From Nymphaea colorata (lineage: Eukaryota; Streptophyta; Magnoliopsida; Nymphaeales; Nymphaeaceae), in assembly GCF_008831285.2 (NCBI RefSeq), contig NC_045139.1, positions 31,097,706-31,161,705 of the forward strand: a stretch of 64,000 nucleotides of DNA, given 5' to 3'. Of the stretch, positions 1 through 12,918 are shown in pieces (within the stretch, counting starts at the first letter, position 1; each line of letters opens with the position of its first letter). The notes beneath the pieces are model-generated. The model worked only from the letters and a program-made list of their open reading frames with translations, searched no databases and was not told the DNA's origin. The position numbers and the translations under genes were made by a program.

Positions 1-1012
1 AAAAAAAAAAAAAACAAACAAACAAATTATATGTAAATTTTTAAAAGTTTTATTTATCTTATATAAAATTTTTAAAAAATTATATTTTAGCTTGGGTTAA
101 AATTTTAAAATTATAATTCAACAGCTCCTATGAAAAAATGTATTTTATTATTATTTATTTTAAAATTTGTGTGCGTAAGAATTTTTGTGAAGCTCTTTTA
201 TTATTATTTTTCCTTTATCAAATCATGTTATAACGTTTTAGGCGTGTAACTCGGGTGAAGTGACATCCTCTTGTAAGCTACGTGGTTGTCAATGTTGCTG
301 TAGCAAACACAAGTGTTCGGCTTTTGGGCATTACGGGATGCTTTTCATATTAAAAAATAAAAAATAAAAGGTAGTCAAATTATTACAAATTAATGTTTGG
401 AACTGGACAAGCCTTAGCGAATTTGTAAAAAAGGAAACAAATTCAATCGGAGAAGAGTTAACTCAAATTGAGGTAAAGATACTCATACATTTGATACATT
501 GCCTCCTGTCTTTAGGGTCTCGAGCTGCAATCACATCAAAAGCCGATCATCATATCTTAATCGACAAAAAGACATAGTGCCCATAGAAATCAAATTATTA
601 AGATTTTGCTTTTGTTTAGCGACCACAACCAGCCCAGCTCAAATCGATTAATCTTGACCGAACCAATTGTTATTAACTTGAAAAGGAGACCTACGCCTAC
701 CTCTAAAATGAGAAGAAATAGTCTCAATTATTGAGACATGTGAGGTCTTCTCCCTTATCATACATGTGATCATACATAAATCCAAATGTATGCACCCAAT
801 AACTTATCGCTTGATTCTTTAGAGATCCAAAAATAATGTCCATTCATCAAAATAAAAGAGACCCATCCAACTGAAAGTACGGAAAGAAAAAAAAATAAAA
901 ACCATTTCTATAATATATATATATATAAATAAATTGAATGGTAAATCCTATATTTTTAAAGTCACCCATCCATTTAATCCAACTGTTCATTGATGGAGCG
1001 TAAATTCAAAGT

Positions 1013-1072
1013 TTATATATATATATATATATATATTATTTATTTATTTATTTATATATATATTTATAATTT
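1013..1072. repeat. (AT)n / (TTTA)n microsatellite
   Basis: A run of alternating TA is followed by TTTA units and then TA again, in AT-rich spacer. It is directly visible. Confidence 0.9.
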
Positions 1073-3449
1073 GACATGGCCACATAATTTAAAATTATGT
1101 TGGCCGGGCGGCTCGCCCATGACGGGCCGGTCAAGTTGACAGGAGGTTAGATGGCCCTTTATTCCGTCAGCCACCTTCCAGAGGAAACCGTTTGCTGAGA
1201 AGCTTCTTTTCTCTTTCTCTCTCTTCTCTCTTACGTGGTGCTGACTGGAAATCGGGCCGTACGGACGGGAAGAGCATCCTGTCGCCTGACAGAGCACGTG
1301 ATGCTCCGGTACACGTTTTACAGCTAAAAAAAAATGATAAAAAAATAAATAATTTTTACGTTAATTACAGTATAAGTCTTTAACTTTCCAGTTTTCCGAT
1401 CCAATGCTTGGTATTTCATGCCCTTCCCAACTCAAATAACGAAGCTCAAAAACCAAGCGCGCCTTGGTAGAAGTTTGTAAGTTAACGTCGGACGTGGCAA
1501 ATTTAAAGAACCTTATAGCCTCGTGTTTGCGCGCTCTCCAGTCTTGAAATCCTCTTCTGGCAATTTTTCAGAAAGTTAGGGGACCATATCTGAAACTGAG
1601 AAGAACCAGGTTCTATTTTCACATTAGGAGAAAATCACTGTCCCCACGGAATAAATTCTTTTTTAATACACTAAATTCTCAAGAAAAATTTATTTTTAAT
1701 TGGAGAAATTCGCGGCGTTTGCTGATTAAGACCAACAAACGCGTTCTGCTGTTGTCGTCAATGCCATGTGGGGATCGAGAGTCGCATTGATTTATGGTTT
1801 CTGATTTTTTCCTCCTTTTTTTAGTCTACATCCTTTGATTGCTGACTAGGGTCTGACGTTGTGCGTGTTCACACAATATAGGCGGATGTCTATTGTCTAT
1901 TGATGACTAGATATCTTGTCACCTTATTAATCAATATACGGCTTCTTCTCCTTTTAAATATATGTTTTGCTTTACTTGCATATTTAATTTCAAAGGAAGA
2001 GAGGCGTGACAGAAAGAGCTGGTTCAAACACTACAATGTGAATGATTGAGGGGGTTCATTTTGCCATGAGAATATGTTTCTTAGAAGGCGTTTGAATGCA
2101 CTCGAATGCTGGGAGAATGGGTCTCGCCTTTCATTCTTTGTGGGCCCATGTAGAATGGAAACACGAAGAAACGACGCTCGCATGGGAATGCCGAGAAGTC
2201 GTCTGTTGAATTGGAAGCTTGCATTCTGCTATTTTGGCCGAACCCGGGATGTTGGTTTCATGAATGCATAGAATTTCTTTCAATTTTTGGAACATATTCA
2301 TGAAACAGTTACAAATTGTTTTTTTTATCAAATAGGCCCTTAGATTACCTTATTAATATTATTAAAGAAAGTGTAATTGGGTTGTAAGAGTCACATACTT
2401 AGCATCGGATCAACATATTTTCGTTTCAGTTTAATATGAATTAGTGACAAACTAAATAACTATTATAATAGTTGTTCTAGTGAGGGGCGTTTCTGGTGAA
2501 AGGTTGTCTGATCATAAATTCACCAAGGCTCCTTAGCCGTCAGTATTTGCCGACCCCCTGCTAACAATTTTTGTTTTTGTCCATTTAGTTGTTGACATAG
2601 TCATTTGTTTCTGGTTCAGGGACATGTCAATCAAAAACTTTAATCACCTCGATTTGCTTGGTCAAGCGAATACTTAACTGATGTTGTCTAGCACTACATC
2701 AACATAGTCAATTAAACGTTGTTTTCCCTTAATTATATTCATAAATTTGTAAGGAAAAATGTTAGAACCATATTATATATGTCAAAATGCTTTTGTGAAC
2801 TGATTTCAAATGATTTAACAAAGGATTACCACACACTCTCTCTCTTATAGTTGGCAAACCTAGCATCTTATTTCAGTTTAATGGCGCATTTGGAAAGAGC
2901 GTAATAACAGGATCTTCAGGGGCACATTCTCTTTGTCGGAATCTGTAGCTCGTCTTGTGCAGGGGATGTACATTTTGTCATTCGGCTACGACATCGTCCT
3001 CCGTCTACGGTTGGGTGATTGTGCCGCTCTGTCTTCTCACTCTCTCCCCATCCCTCTTATTTTATTTTATTGTGTGTTGTATTGTATATTTCTTCTTTTT
3101 GTTTCTGTTTTGAGTTTGTTATTGTAATTGAGAGACTTCTTGTCTGCAAGTATAAATTCTCATTTTATCGGCCCTCTCTCTCTCTCATAGTTGGCAAACA
3201 TAGCATCCAACTCAAGAATTGCTCAAATCAGATTGGGATCATTCACTCAATGGGTCATGGGCTAGGACCCAAGCGATCCACACCAAGACTTCGGCAAAAA
3301 ATCGGCTGACTCGTTGACTCAGCCAAGACTGGGCCGAGTCCGATACAATTTGAGTTTTGACGATATAAAACTAAATTCACGATAAAAAACGTGTTTTTTT
3401 TCTTGAATCGGTAGGAAAGAACCAAAAAATGGAGGAGGAAGTTGAATTG

Positions 3450-3451
<2 letters not shown>

Positions 3452-3496
<45 letters not shown>

Positions 3497-3558
3497 AGAG
3501 AGAGAGAGAGAGAGAGATGAATAAATGTAAAGGCGTGAATGACTTATATATATATATA

Positions 3559-3648
<90 letters not shown>

Positions 3649-3665
3649 AATGTAAAGGCCTGAAT
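3452..3665. repeat. duplicated compound (AT)n-(GA)n microsatellite
   Basis: An (AT)n tract runs into (GA)n and then a unique tail, AATAAATGTAAAGGC followed by TGAATGA, at about 3520-3540. The same order, (AT)n then (GA)n then the same tail with one G/C change, recurs at 3544-3665. The array is therefore a tandem duplication of a whole compound microsatellite, not one long simple repeat. It produces spurious YIYIYI/SLSLSL reading frames on both strands. Confidence 0.85.
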
Positions 3666-5812
3666 GAGCCAGTCATGGATTTGAAAATCTGCGTTTTTTT
3701 TAGGTGGACTATATCCAAGCAAGATCCAACATTTTTTATATTTTAACTGATCTGGAAGTAGGGTTGTCTGTGGGCTGAATTTATCCGATAGTTAGCTAAA
3801 TTTGGATTCACTTACCCGGATCCGAATCACGTACGCAGTGCAGCTTGCCAACTAAGTCCAAAATCCAATAAAATTGTGACCCAAGTCCGGAACCAAAACC
3901 CGATTCAATTGGATGAGGCTCCACTTAGTCGAACTCAGTAAAATTTGGATCCAAACTGAGTGAGTTTAAGGCAATTTTATTTAAGCATATCTTAAGTAAT
4001 TCAAGGAGAAGATAGGCCTATCTTAACATATCTTGCTCTTGGCTTCTTGCGTATTATAGTTCGGACCCACCTAACCCGGTCTTTGTCCTTGGCTCATAAA
4101 CTCTTCAATTAAATGTATTTTATTATCATTCAATATATCATCCTGCAGATAATATTTTAAAAGAATACTCCAAAGGAATTAAAAAAAAAAGCTTCTTTAC
4201 AAGTGACCCCTTTTTAGCTATATTTTCAAAAAATAAGTTCATACTCATTCTCTATTATATTTTAAAGATTTTTATTTTAATTTATTATATGATAAATGAG
4301 CAGGTAGCTGCTCAACCTTTAGGTATTCAATCCATTGGAAATAGTTTGATGTACGTGGAATGCGTTTTGTTTTTTTAAAAAATAAAACTACCCGTTTGTT
4401 TGCAGAAGCAAAACCTCTAATAAATAAATAGTAAACAAATAATACATAAGAAATAATCTTAACGGTTGATTTTTTAATATGAGAAGTTGAGAATCATGAG
4501 AAAAAAAAGAGATCTGATGTTTTAATAATTTAACATTAATTAATATCTTTTTCTCATTGATTTTCTTTCTATCTTTCATCTCAAAAATCATTGCGCCTAT
4601 ATATTTCTTATATATATATTTGAGTTCAATATTGAAAAAAAGTGCTTTGTTGGACATAAAAAATCATAGATTAGAACCTATGTCAAAATTAATATATAAG
4701 AAAAAGGGCACTCCAAAATTATTGTGTACAATAATTTTATATGGTTTCTGAAAATATCATGGATGTTTGCTTCGTTCAATTTATGCTTACGCAACATAGT
4801 AAAATTTTTTTATATGGTTATTGAGAATATATTTATTTTTCATCAGAAATATATTTTCATAGTCATTCAAACGAAAATCGAAAAGATTTTTTTTATTCTT
4901 TTATTTCAAAAACTATATTTTCAAAAATATTTTTTCAATTTGAGATTTCCATGGGCCGTAAAGAAAATCTGTGAACCAGATTTAAATTTTATAAAGAACG
5001 GGGCGTCCATCGAACAATAAGTAAAATGCGAACAGCTTCCCGTAAATGATCTCGCTTTCCCCCGCGAAAGTAATTACCTGCCCTCGCGGTAAACTTTAGT
5101 CTTATCCAGATCGGACACGGAAAAATGTAGGCGGCCAGGTAATTACGCTGAAAAGATAAGACCGTTTTCGTCCCACGGCGAATACATATACGGCTCCGCC
5201 CCTAGAACCAGTGACGCAGCATCCACGCCATTGCCCTCTGGCCCTTCCTCCTCGCCCACGACTTTCCCGGCGGGCGCAATTCCCCAATTGCCCTTCTCCA
5301 GTCTTCCCTTCCCCGCACACAGGAAGCTGCAGGCGGCGACGTGGAAGATCCACGGTTCCCCTCTATTTCTTTGGCCGGATGTCGGGATCTCGCTCTTCGT
5401 GGGGAAGAAAGTTCGGTGGATGATGTTCCTCTGTGCTTCCGTTTTTTTGTTGCGGATGAGGTTTTGATTCCAGGGGCGTGGGGTTACCGGGGAGTTTGTG
5501 GAAGAAGGGCGGCGTTTTGTTCTTGGTGGAGTGTGGATTTGGTCTGAAGGTCCTTTCGTTGGAAGGGAGATCGGGAGAAGGAGGAAGTGGCGTTGGGGTT
5601 CTCTCTTTTAGATCTGATTTTTGGGATTTGTTTATGGTGTGAAGATTGAAATTTTTTTGGGGGGATTTTGGGACAGAGATTGAATCTTGGGCTTCTCTTT
5701 TGTGGGGATTATTTTTTGGGCAAATTATTTGGAGGGAGATCAGGGTTTTGTTGTTGGTGCTTAAGGATATTTCAGGAATTGTTGTTTCCCCTTTGTTTTT
5801 GTGAATGAATAT

Positions 5813-8070
5813 ATGGGTGTTAACTTCTCGTGCTTGACGGAGGGAGATGGGGCTCCTAAGAGGCCCGGTTTGGGGGATGTCCCGAGAACTGCGTTGCATC
5901 TGTGCTCATGTATATGAGTCCTCCAGAGATCTGCAAATTGGCGAGGCTGAATCGGACTTTCAGAGGCGCTGCATCGGCGGATTTCGTGTGGGAGTCGAAG
6001 TTGCCGGCGAATTACGGGTACCTGTTGAAAAAGTTGTTCCGGAAGGACTTGGGGAATCGTACGAAGAAGGAGATCTACGCTCTCCTTTCTCGCCCTAACT
6101 CTTTTGATGGCGGTACCAAGGTTGGTTCTTGCCTTTTCTGTTCGTACTTTCTATCTCTTTTCTTTTAAAAATTTAGGATTTCCTGGCTTGTGTTAGAGAA
6201 GATTTTGTTTTGATTAGGCTTTCTCTCTCTATCTCTCTCTCGTTCAAACTCAATTCTTGGCTGACAATTTGGAATGCCTTTTCAGGAGGTATGGTTAGAG
6301 AAGACGACTGGTGCCGTTTGTTTGTCGATATCGTCCAGAGCCATGTCTATAACGGGGATCGATGATCGGAGATATTGGAATTATATTCCTACCGATGAGT
6401 CCAGGTAGGTTTTGGTACAGAAGTTCTTGTTTATTTTCCATATTTTTGTGCTTTTGGAGATTCAGTGTTGCTGAGGAAAGTGCAAATACGCTCCCTATCT
6501 TCTCTAAGATGGTCATTAAAGCCTGGAAAAAAGAATCCGAAAGGGCTCTCTGTTGGAGAAGATGTTTTTGATTCAGTAAATTGATATCGAGATAAAGCAT
6601 CCAAATAGGTAGTGAGGATTGTAGTATAGTTTGCTTGTGTCTGTAAACTTTCACAAGGTTGTACTACTTTCAATATGTTAAATGACATTTCATCAGAATC
6701 TCTGCGAGCAGATTTATCAGATATGTGCCTGAAGAAGACCATCTTTCCCTTGCGTGGCTAGAAAAAAAAAACACATGTAAAGTTTTTAATTGGTTGCAAA
6801 TTTGTCAACATGCCAGCATCGCTTTTGATTCACCTTATCTTCCCACTATGAAAAATTCGGACTAAACTTAGATGATCTGACTAGTTCGCGATTTTTTTTC
6901 CGAGGAATACTTGTTGGCCATAGTAATGCCTTCGGAGATTTTTTTTATGTTCGTTAATGATTTCCTATTGGTACATTACAAGAGTGTCTTATAATTAGTT
7001 GCTTCTTGCCAAGCAATTTTTTGGCTTTTCGTTTCTGGTCTGTGTATGTGAACTATGTTAGTTTGACCCATTTCCTGTTGCTAACCGACTGATTATGATG
7101 CTCTGAGGTTGTGCATGCTTGAGAGAGAGAGAGAGAGAGAGAGGAACATTTCATTTAGTGCAAGGGAACGTAACCACCAGCTTTTCAATTGATTGTTTTC
7201 TGATTATTGTCTTATCCGTCTCGGTAATGGGTTCTGGTGGTTGCTTGATGGAACACTAGTAGATTATGCTGTGCGTGGAAGGATAGATTGCCAATGTTTA
7301 TTCTCACCTTAGGCATTAGTATATTAGCGTTTTTATCTGGCGAGAGAGAATCATAAGCCTTTTACTGACATCTTTTACAAAAATTATCATGAGATACCAT
7401 TCTGATTTTATTGGCTTAGGATGGTGTCTTGACATTCTTTCTCTTTCATCAACTATGTTGTTGAGATAGTGTCATAGCTTCTAATCGAGGCCTTTGGCGG
7501 TTTGGCCTGTTACAATTCTTGGATGGCATCCTTTCGGGATCATGTTTGGAGCCTTTTGACAGTCTTGTGAAGGTCTGCCGACTTGAACTAACAAGAGATT
7601 GCTCGTTTTGCAGGTTCCGTGAGGTTGCTTATCTTCAGCAGATTTGGTGGTTTGAAGTAGATGGTGAGCTAGAGTTCCAGTTTCCTGCCGGAACTTATAG
7701 CCTATACTTTAGGATTCAGCTGGGCCGTGCATCCAAAAGATTTGGCTGGCGTTACTGCAACTTCGACCACGTTCATGGTTGGGATCTGAAGCCAGTGAAA
7801 TTCGAATTTTCTACTTCTGATGGGCAACGTGGCCAAACCCAGCGCTGCCTTGAAGATCCTGATAAGGATGGAAAATCTGTAGATGCATCCACTATACGTG
7901 GGAACTGGACTGATTATCACGTTGGTGATTTCATCGTGCACGATTCGAATACTCCCACGAAGATTAAGTACTCGATGATGCAGATCGATTGCACCCACAC
8001 AAAGGGTGGTCTGTGCCTCGATTCTGTGTTGATCATTCCGGCAGCTGTTGGGAGGAGGAAGGTCTCTTAG
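5813..8070 (+). CDS. PP2-A13: F-box protein PP2-A13-like (F-box plus PP2/Nictaba lectin domain), frameshifted in exon 1
   Basis: Family role: an SCF ubiquitin-ligase adaptor. The F-box binds SKP1, and the C-terminal phloem-protein-2/Nictaba-type lectin domain probably binds glycosylated targets. Exons are 5813-6120, 6286-6404 and 7614-8070, with GT-AG introns of phase 0 and phase 2. The start ATG at 5813 gives [13 protein letters not shown], typical of the family's MGxxxS beginning. The F-box (about residues 20-66) contains [18 protein letters not shown]. Exon 2 holds [19 protein letters not shown], and exon 3 holds [16 protein letters not shown] and [17 protein letters not shown], hallmarks of the PP2 domain. 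With one base restored the length is 294 residues, normal for the family. Oddity: the frame opened at 5813 ends at a TGA at 5915. The F-box continues in another frame because one base is missing in the CCC run at 5881-5883. This is either a homopolymer sequencing error or a real loss-of-function allele. Confidence 0.88.
7119..7143 (+). repeat. (GA)n microsatellite in PP2-A13 intron 2
   Basis: About twelve GA units lie inside the 1.2-kb second intron of the F-box/PP2 gene. Confidence 0.9.
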
Positions 8071-10487
8071 TTTTAAAGTAAAAGCAGAGTAGTGTTTTAG
8101 TATTTTTCTGCTGGAATCGCTAAATCAAAGGCTGTGAAGAGCTCGCCAGATTACAGGCCGTTTTTTTTTTGGGTTCCTGTAGTAATTGCGATTTCTGCTG
8201 TTTGTTTGTTTAGGATAGATTTGATAAGTGCGCTTCGTTGTGTACAAAAAGTTTTGTTTGTATTTTATTCTATTCATATTACTGAAGCTTCTTGCTTCTC
8301 AGACAAATGTATCACATTCCCTTCACGAGCTTATGACATTTCTGATGCTTCTATGATCTATCTTTCCATTGATCTGTGTTTGACTGCAGAGTTGCCTGCG
8401 GTTTCTATTTTTCACCTCCTCCAGTCTGCGATTGCTTGATTTGGTTTATTGATGCATCTAAGCCTACCGGCGCTCTTGTTTAGACCTAGTCAGGTCATTG
8501 GTGCTTATCAGGTCTATGCAGACTGAAGAACGGTGGGGAAGTCTGACTGCATACATTCCTCGTTCAGACAGATGGGTATCAATCTCCACTATTAGCATGC
8601 AGATTTTTCTGAAGATCTGTTGCACTTTCGATGACGCGCGACTGAAACAGATGGTAGAAAGGTCTCTAGACGCTATAGTCAGACCTTTTCCACCATGATT
8701 AAGACACGCCCTAAGGAGTTGGAAAAGTTTCCTTTGAATTGGGAGTGTCCGGGAATTCCTCTGCGAGACGGGAGGGTTGTGAAATCCCTACGGCGTTGTG
8801 ATGGAGATGTGGCCTGCTTCCTACGCCCTTGGCTCATACTTCGTAAAAATCTCCGTCCTTTTCTTTCTTCTTCCTGTTCCTAGCCCTACTGGAATGTTGG
8901 CAATGTGAGGAAAGAGATCAGAAGATAGGGTTTATCTGTTAAAGCGAGTGTTTTAAGAGAGGGAATTTGAAAGTTCGGCTTTGATCACCAACCGCCAGTT
9001 CCTTTTTCTTCTTTGTAGCCTACCTTTTGCTAATAGGTTTTAAAAAAGAAAGAGAGAGAGAGATTATCTTCTCTATTTTTTTGATTAAATCATTTTTTCA
9101 TAAAAAATTTCAAACACAAGCTTTAATATATTGAAAAAAAAAAAACAAACGATCTAATTTAGCATTAGAGGGTATTGGAGAAACGAACTGCAGCTTATCT
9201 TTTCGATTTCTCATATCAACGGAAGTTCATTTCAGAACTTTGTTTGGTAGCCTTGTTCATGAAAAGTGTGACTTGTTGGAAAAACCACAAAATACTTTTT
9301 TAGAGGTTATAAACGAAAGATAAGCCGCAAAATGAAAATTTTCTTGTCTATGTATTTAGCTGAATGGGGCTTGATCTGTTTAGGAAAAAAAAAAAAACTT
9401 TTAATTTGATCAGGTTCTTGGTCTTGAAATTTTGTAGCTACCAATTCATGGGCGAATTACTTCTTGTTGGTGGATTGGTAGTGGTAAAGATTTTCTTGTA
9501 ACTCGGGTTTTTGTTTCACCAATTGGAATCCAATTCTTATTGCCCAAGTAAGGTAAGAAAAAAAGTCTCCAGCTACAGCTTATTCAAAGTTTGGTAAAGA
9601 AAATCGAACTCGAACAGTAGCATACGATTCTCATTAAATCTGGCATACGAACGACTGGCAGCTACCAATATACACAAACAAATACATATACAAATATACG
9701 TACATATAAAAGAAACTTCTAAGTTTTGCTATAAGAACGTGATAATTTCATTTATACAACTTTTAGATAGAATAGATTACTTGAATAGAAAATAAAATCA
9801 TAGAGTCACTTTACCAAAATCTTCATCTTATTCTAAGATTGCCAAAATCTCAAAACATATGTTCTTAAAAAAACTGAAGCCTCTTAGTTAGTACATTGTA
9901 AATATGCAGTAGATGAGGTAAAAAGCAGATGAAGAAGACTTGATTTTGGTGGAACGGACAAGGGCAGTGCTATCAGTGTCGGTTTCCATGGCGTTCACTT
10001 TTGGACGATAATAAATATTTTTCATGTTTATTTAAAAATAGTTAATAAATATTTTAATAAATAAAGGATGGTTCTAGAGGCTTGAGATGTCGAGGTGTTC
10101 AATTTCCGTCCGTCTTTCTTGAAGAATCCGAATTCCCTCCGTACGGGAATCCCCATCCTTTCGTTTTCCTCTCTGAGATGTCTCATTCAAACAACCACCA
10201 AGAACAGGCTGGAAACCCTTTTGATTTGTTTTGTTGTTTTGAGATTTATTTTCTTGTGATCTTTATCCTGGATTTAGATTTCCTGTGTTGAGGCATTTAA
10301 GTGGGGGCTTCGGCCTTCAATCAGATGGTGGTGGGTCTCTTCCGTTCACCCAAATCATGCAATTGCGACATATCACCTTTTTTTCTCATTGCCGATATTT
10401 TTCTAGTCATTGGTTGTTGTGATGATAACAACACCTAAGCGGTGTCTATAGACTCTTTTTCAAGTCAAGTATTCAGTAGAAATTTTT

Positions 10488-10640
10488 CTTAAGGTGGGCT
10501 GAATTAAAGTTTCTAAATTTTAACATGGGTCAAATATCATTTTTCAAAATTTTTGTATAAAACAAATAAATTTTTTTAAAATTTACATGTAAATTTTTTT
10601 TTTTTTTAAATTGAGGTGAGTCAGGGCTCATGGAGGCCTC
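10488..10640 (+). repeat. dispersed repeat, copy 1 (inverted relative to the copy near 48.7 kb)
   Basis: The segment starts GGGCTGAATTAAAGTTT. It includes ATATCATTTTTCAAAATTT and then AAAATTTACATGTAAATTT. The reverse complement of about 48650-48790 has the same order of blocks with scattered differences. It is likely a fragment of a transposon or LTR family; no coding part is visible. Confidence 0.7.
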
Positions 10641-10889
10641 CCTTTAACTCAGCCCCCTATTATGGGGCTGCCACCTTCAATTTGCTTTTAATATCCTAAA
10701 CTTGGATTTGATTCCATTACATGTCGGTCTCTCTCTGGTAAATATGAGGGAAGCCATCCCCATTTTTGAAGGACAAATTTTCTTGATTTTTTTTTTTTTG
10801 GTCTTTTACCTATACTAAATCACATGGGTATGAGTACGGGTTCGGCAAGGTATGTAAAAGTACGACAATTTATTAAATATGTATTACAT

Positions 10890-11130
10890 ATACAATAATA
10901 TGGTCTTACATTTTGAAAATAAGTCAGATTCCATCGAAAATTCAGATTCGGATTCAAATATGAATGTAAAATTCAGATTTTGATTTGATTAGGATTGTGA
11001 AATCGGATCATGGATTTAGATTGAGATATGATTTTTTTTTATTTTTATTAGAATCTGAATTTGAATATGTGAACATCTGAAAAAGTGAATCTAGTTAAAG
11101 GTATATGTCATTCCAATCAAATCCGCTGAC
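10890..11130. repeat. degenerate GAATCCGAAT-type repeat
   Basis: Many imperfect copies of GATTCGGATTCAAAT-like words appear on both strands. The same sequence style occurs near 3.8, 32.7, 36.9, 42.9, 51.7, 57.5 and 58.4 kb, so it is a dispersed family of unknown type. Confidence 0.55.
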
Positions 11131-12279
11131 ATCACTACTTATAAACTACTAAATATAGATGAAAGATCTAGTTATGCTGCTTCCGCGTCAAAGGGGTGAT
11201 ATTTTCACAACTTCCTCCAATGTGAGTGCCAACTGCTCCGAAAATGACATTGCATAAGAGCACAAGAAGGATTTTTCATTTTTCCTGTTTTTTTAAATGA
11301 AAGGGAAATTATGTTTGTCATCATCTGTATATGCAAACTAAGAACATGCATTTTCCATACGTACTTGTCAATCATTCTATCAAGTCACTTGTGTTTCTCT
11401 TTTCCATGGATATATACATATTCATTTTTTTTCAAAAAAACAGGTTTTAATTGACAAATTTAACCTAAAAACTTTAGGAATCAGCAACGAATTTGTCAAC
11501 GGCTAGCAATAAGACAGTACCCGTTTGATTGCCTACAGATCAGGAACAACTGGTGAAAAGAAAACTTGCAAAGAAATACACAAAAAAGATAGATATATTA
11601 GCTGCTTCAACATAAAAAGAAGAGAGATTTTGGGTGAGCAGGGGAGACACACCGCCTGATAAAAAGCCGAAGCTCTCATGTAATCCCGGTTAGGCTACTG
11701 CATCAGAGGGGTGTCACCCTCACTCTGCTTTAACTTAACCATCATTGGTCTCCTTTTGCAGTGCAAAAAGTTGATGACAACCCTCTTCTCCATTACACCA
11801 ACCCCTTAAAGGACAAAGGAATGAGATATTTGAAACTCTGAAGTGAGTAGGTTCTATCCAGTGTGAATAACTACTATTTAAAATAGGGCTTTAGATTGAA
11901 AACCATGAAGTTATATTTTTCTGCTGAAGAAAATGAAATTTATTGTTCAAACTCAACTGGGAATTTGGCCTTAACGCATGTAAGTGGTCGTGGAGAAGTG
12001 AACTACTCTGGAAGCCATAGCAGCAAGATAAGAATTAGAGAGACTTGAAGAACTGCACTACGTTGACGCCTCCGGAAACTATTGTGTCCAACAGCAGAAG
12101 TACTTTCTCTGTAAATTTCTGTCATTTCCTGTCGTGTTGTAATACACGAGCAATCAAGACTTTCAGATTAAAGGTCTATTTATAATTTTCCTTTTGTCCA
12201 AGCAAGGGATTCGGGAGCCTGCAAAGGAGTCCCTCGTGAATGTCCAAGAACTCAATAATAAGTATAATGCGCAGTCCTT

Positions 12280-12918
12280 CAGATTATTAGAGGTCATGCT
12301 GTGGATTTATTGAATGGGCTGAAGTCCATTCGGATCATGCACATTATTAATTACACCCAGTTGAGGGAAGCTAAGGATGAGATCATGTCAGGTAATGATG
12401 TAGCAGGAAAGTTAACCAGAATGAAAATTTTTGATAAAATCCATGATCACAGGACTGAGATAAGAGGTGCTGCTAATATCTGGAGAAGTGGAGCAATTTC
12501 AAGAGCAAATTGGAACCTTTATCTAGCGTTTAATGACAAGTTATTAATGCTAGATAATCTCAAATCACTGCGCATCTGTTTGACCAACCAATGTTCTGTA
12601 TGTGAACTAAAGAAAGAATCAGGGTCTCATCTTTTTTTGGAATGTAAGTCTTCCAAGTCGCTGTGGAACCTTGTGCAAGAAAGGTTTGATGTTGAAGTTT
12701 GAAGGACAGGAAATGTGAAAGAGTTATGGATTTGGTGGTGGGGAGTGAGATTCAAGTCAAAGTGGCTGCTAAAATTTTGGCGTCTACTTCTTTCCATGGC
12801 AATTTGGTACATTTGGAAGCTGAGGAACAAGATGCTTCCTGAGGTTCTGCAAAAGCCATGCAGTGCAAACAGTTTTGGGATGACTGCTGTAATTTGTTCT
12901 GATAGTCTGGTTGAGTAG
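12280..12918 (+). mobile_element. LINE retrotransposon relic: C-terminal reverse-transcriptase zinc-binding (zf-RVT) segment
   Basis: The translated frame reads DIW-like IWRSGAISRANWNLYL, then AFNDKLLMLDNLK and a zinc knuckle CSVCELKKESGSHLFLEC (C-x2-C-x8-H-x4-C). This is the pattern of the zf-RVT domain at the end of plant non-LTR retrotransposon polyproteins. An in-frame TGA at 12700-12702 interrupts it. The same frame then continues with tryptophan-rich sequence (KELWIWWWGVRF, MAIWYIWKLRNK) also typical of this tail. No reverse-transcriptase palm motif, 5' part or poly-A tail is visible nearby, so the copy is truncated and decayed. Confidence 0.75.

Larger units (their letters stand above)
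1..5180. other. AT-rich intergenic region, no gene seen
   Basis: I see no exon with recognisable protein similarity here on either strand. The stretch is AT-rich, with poly-A/T runs, short (AT)n tracts near 910 and 1013-1072, and a compound microsatellite at 3452-3643. A GC-richer patch at about 1085-1310 has no recognisable product. Degenerate GAATCCGAAT-type repeat sequence occurs at about 3770-3980. Confidence 0.6.
8071..12279. other. Intergenic region downstream of the F-box gene
   Basis: The first few hundred bases probably hold the 3' UTR of the F-box/PP2 gene. The rest is AT-rich with no recognisable gene. It contains a dispersed repeat at about 10488-10640 that recurs inverted near 48.7 kb, and degenerate GAATCCGAAT-type repeat sequence at about 10890-11130. 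Confidence 0.6.

Noticed and set aside
3255-3722. Open frame of 155 codons on the minus strand, plus overlapping frames
   Set aside because: Its sequence is mostly YIYIYI and SLSLSL from the (AT)n-(GA)n microsatellite. No gene character.
5363-5899. Open frame of 178 codons antisense to the F-box gene leader and exon 1
   Set aside because: It overlaps the leader and first exon of a well-supported gene on the other strand, and has no family signature.
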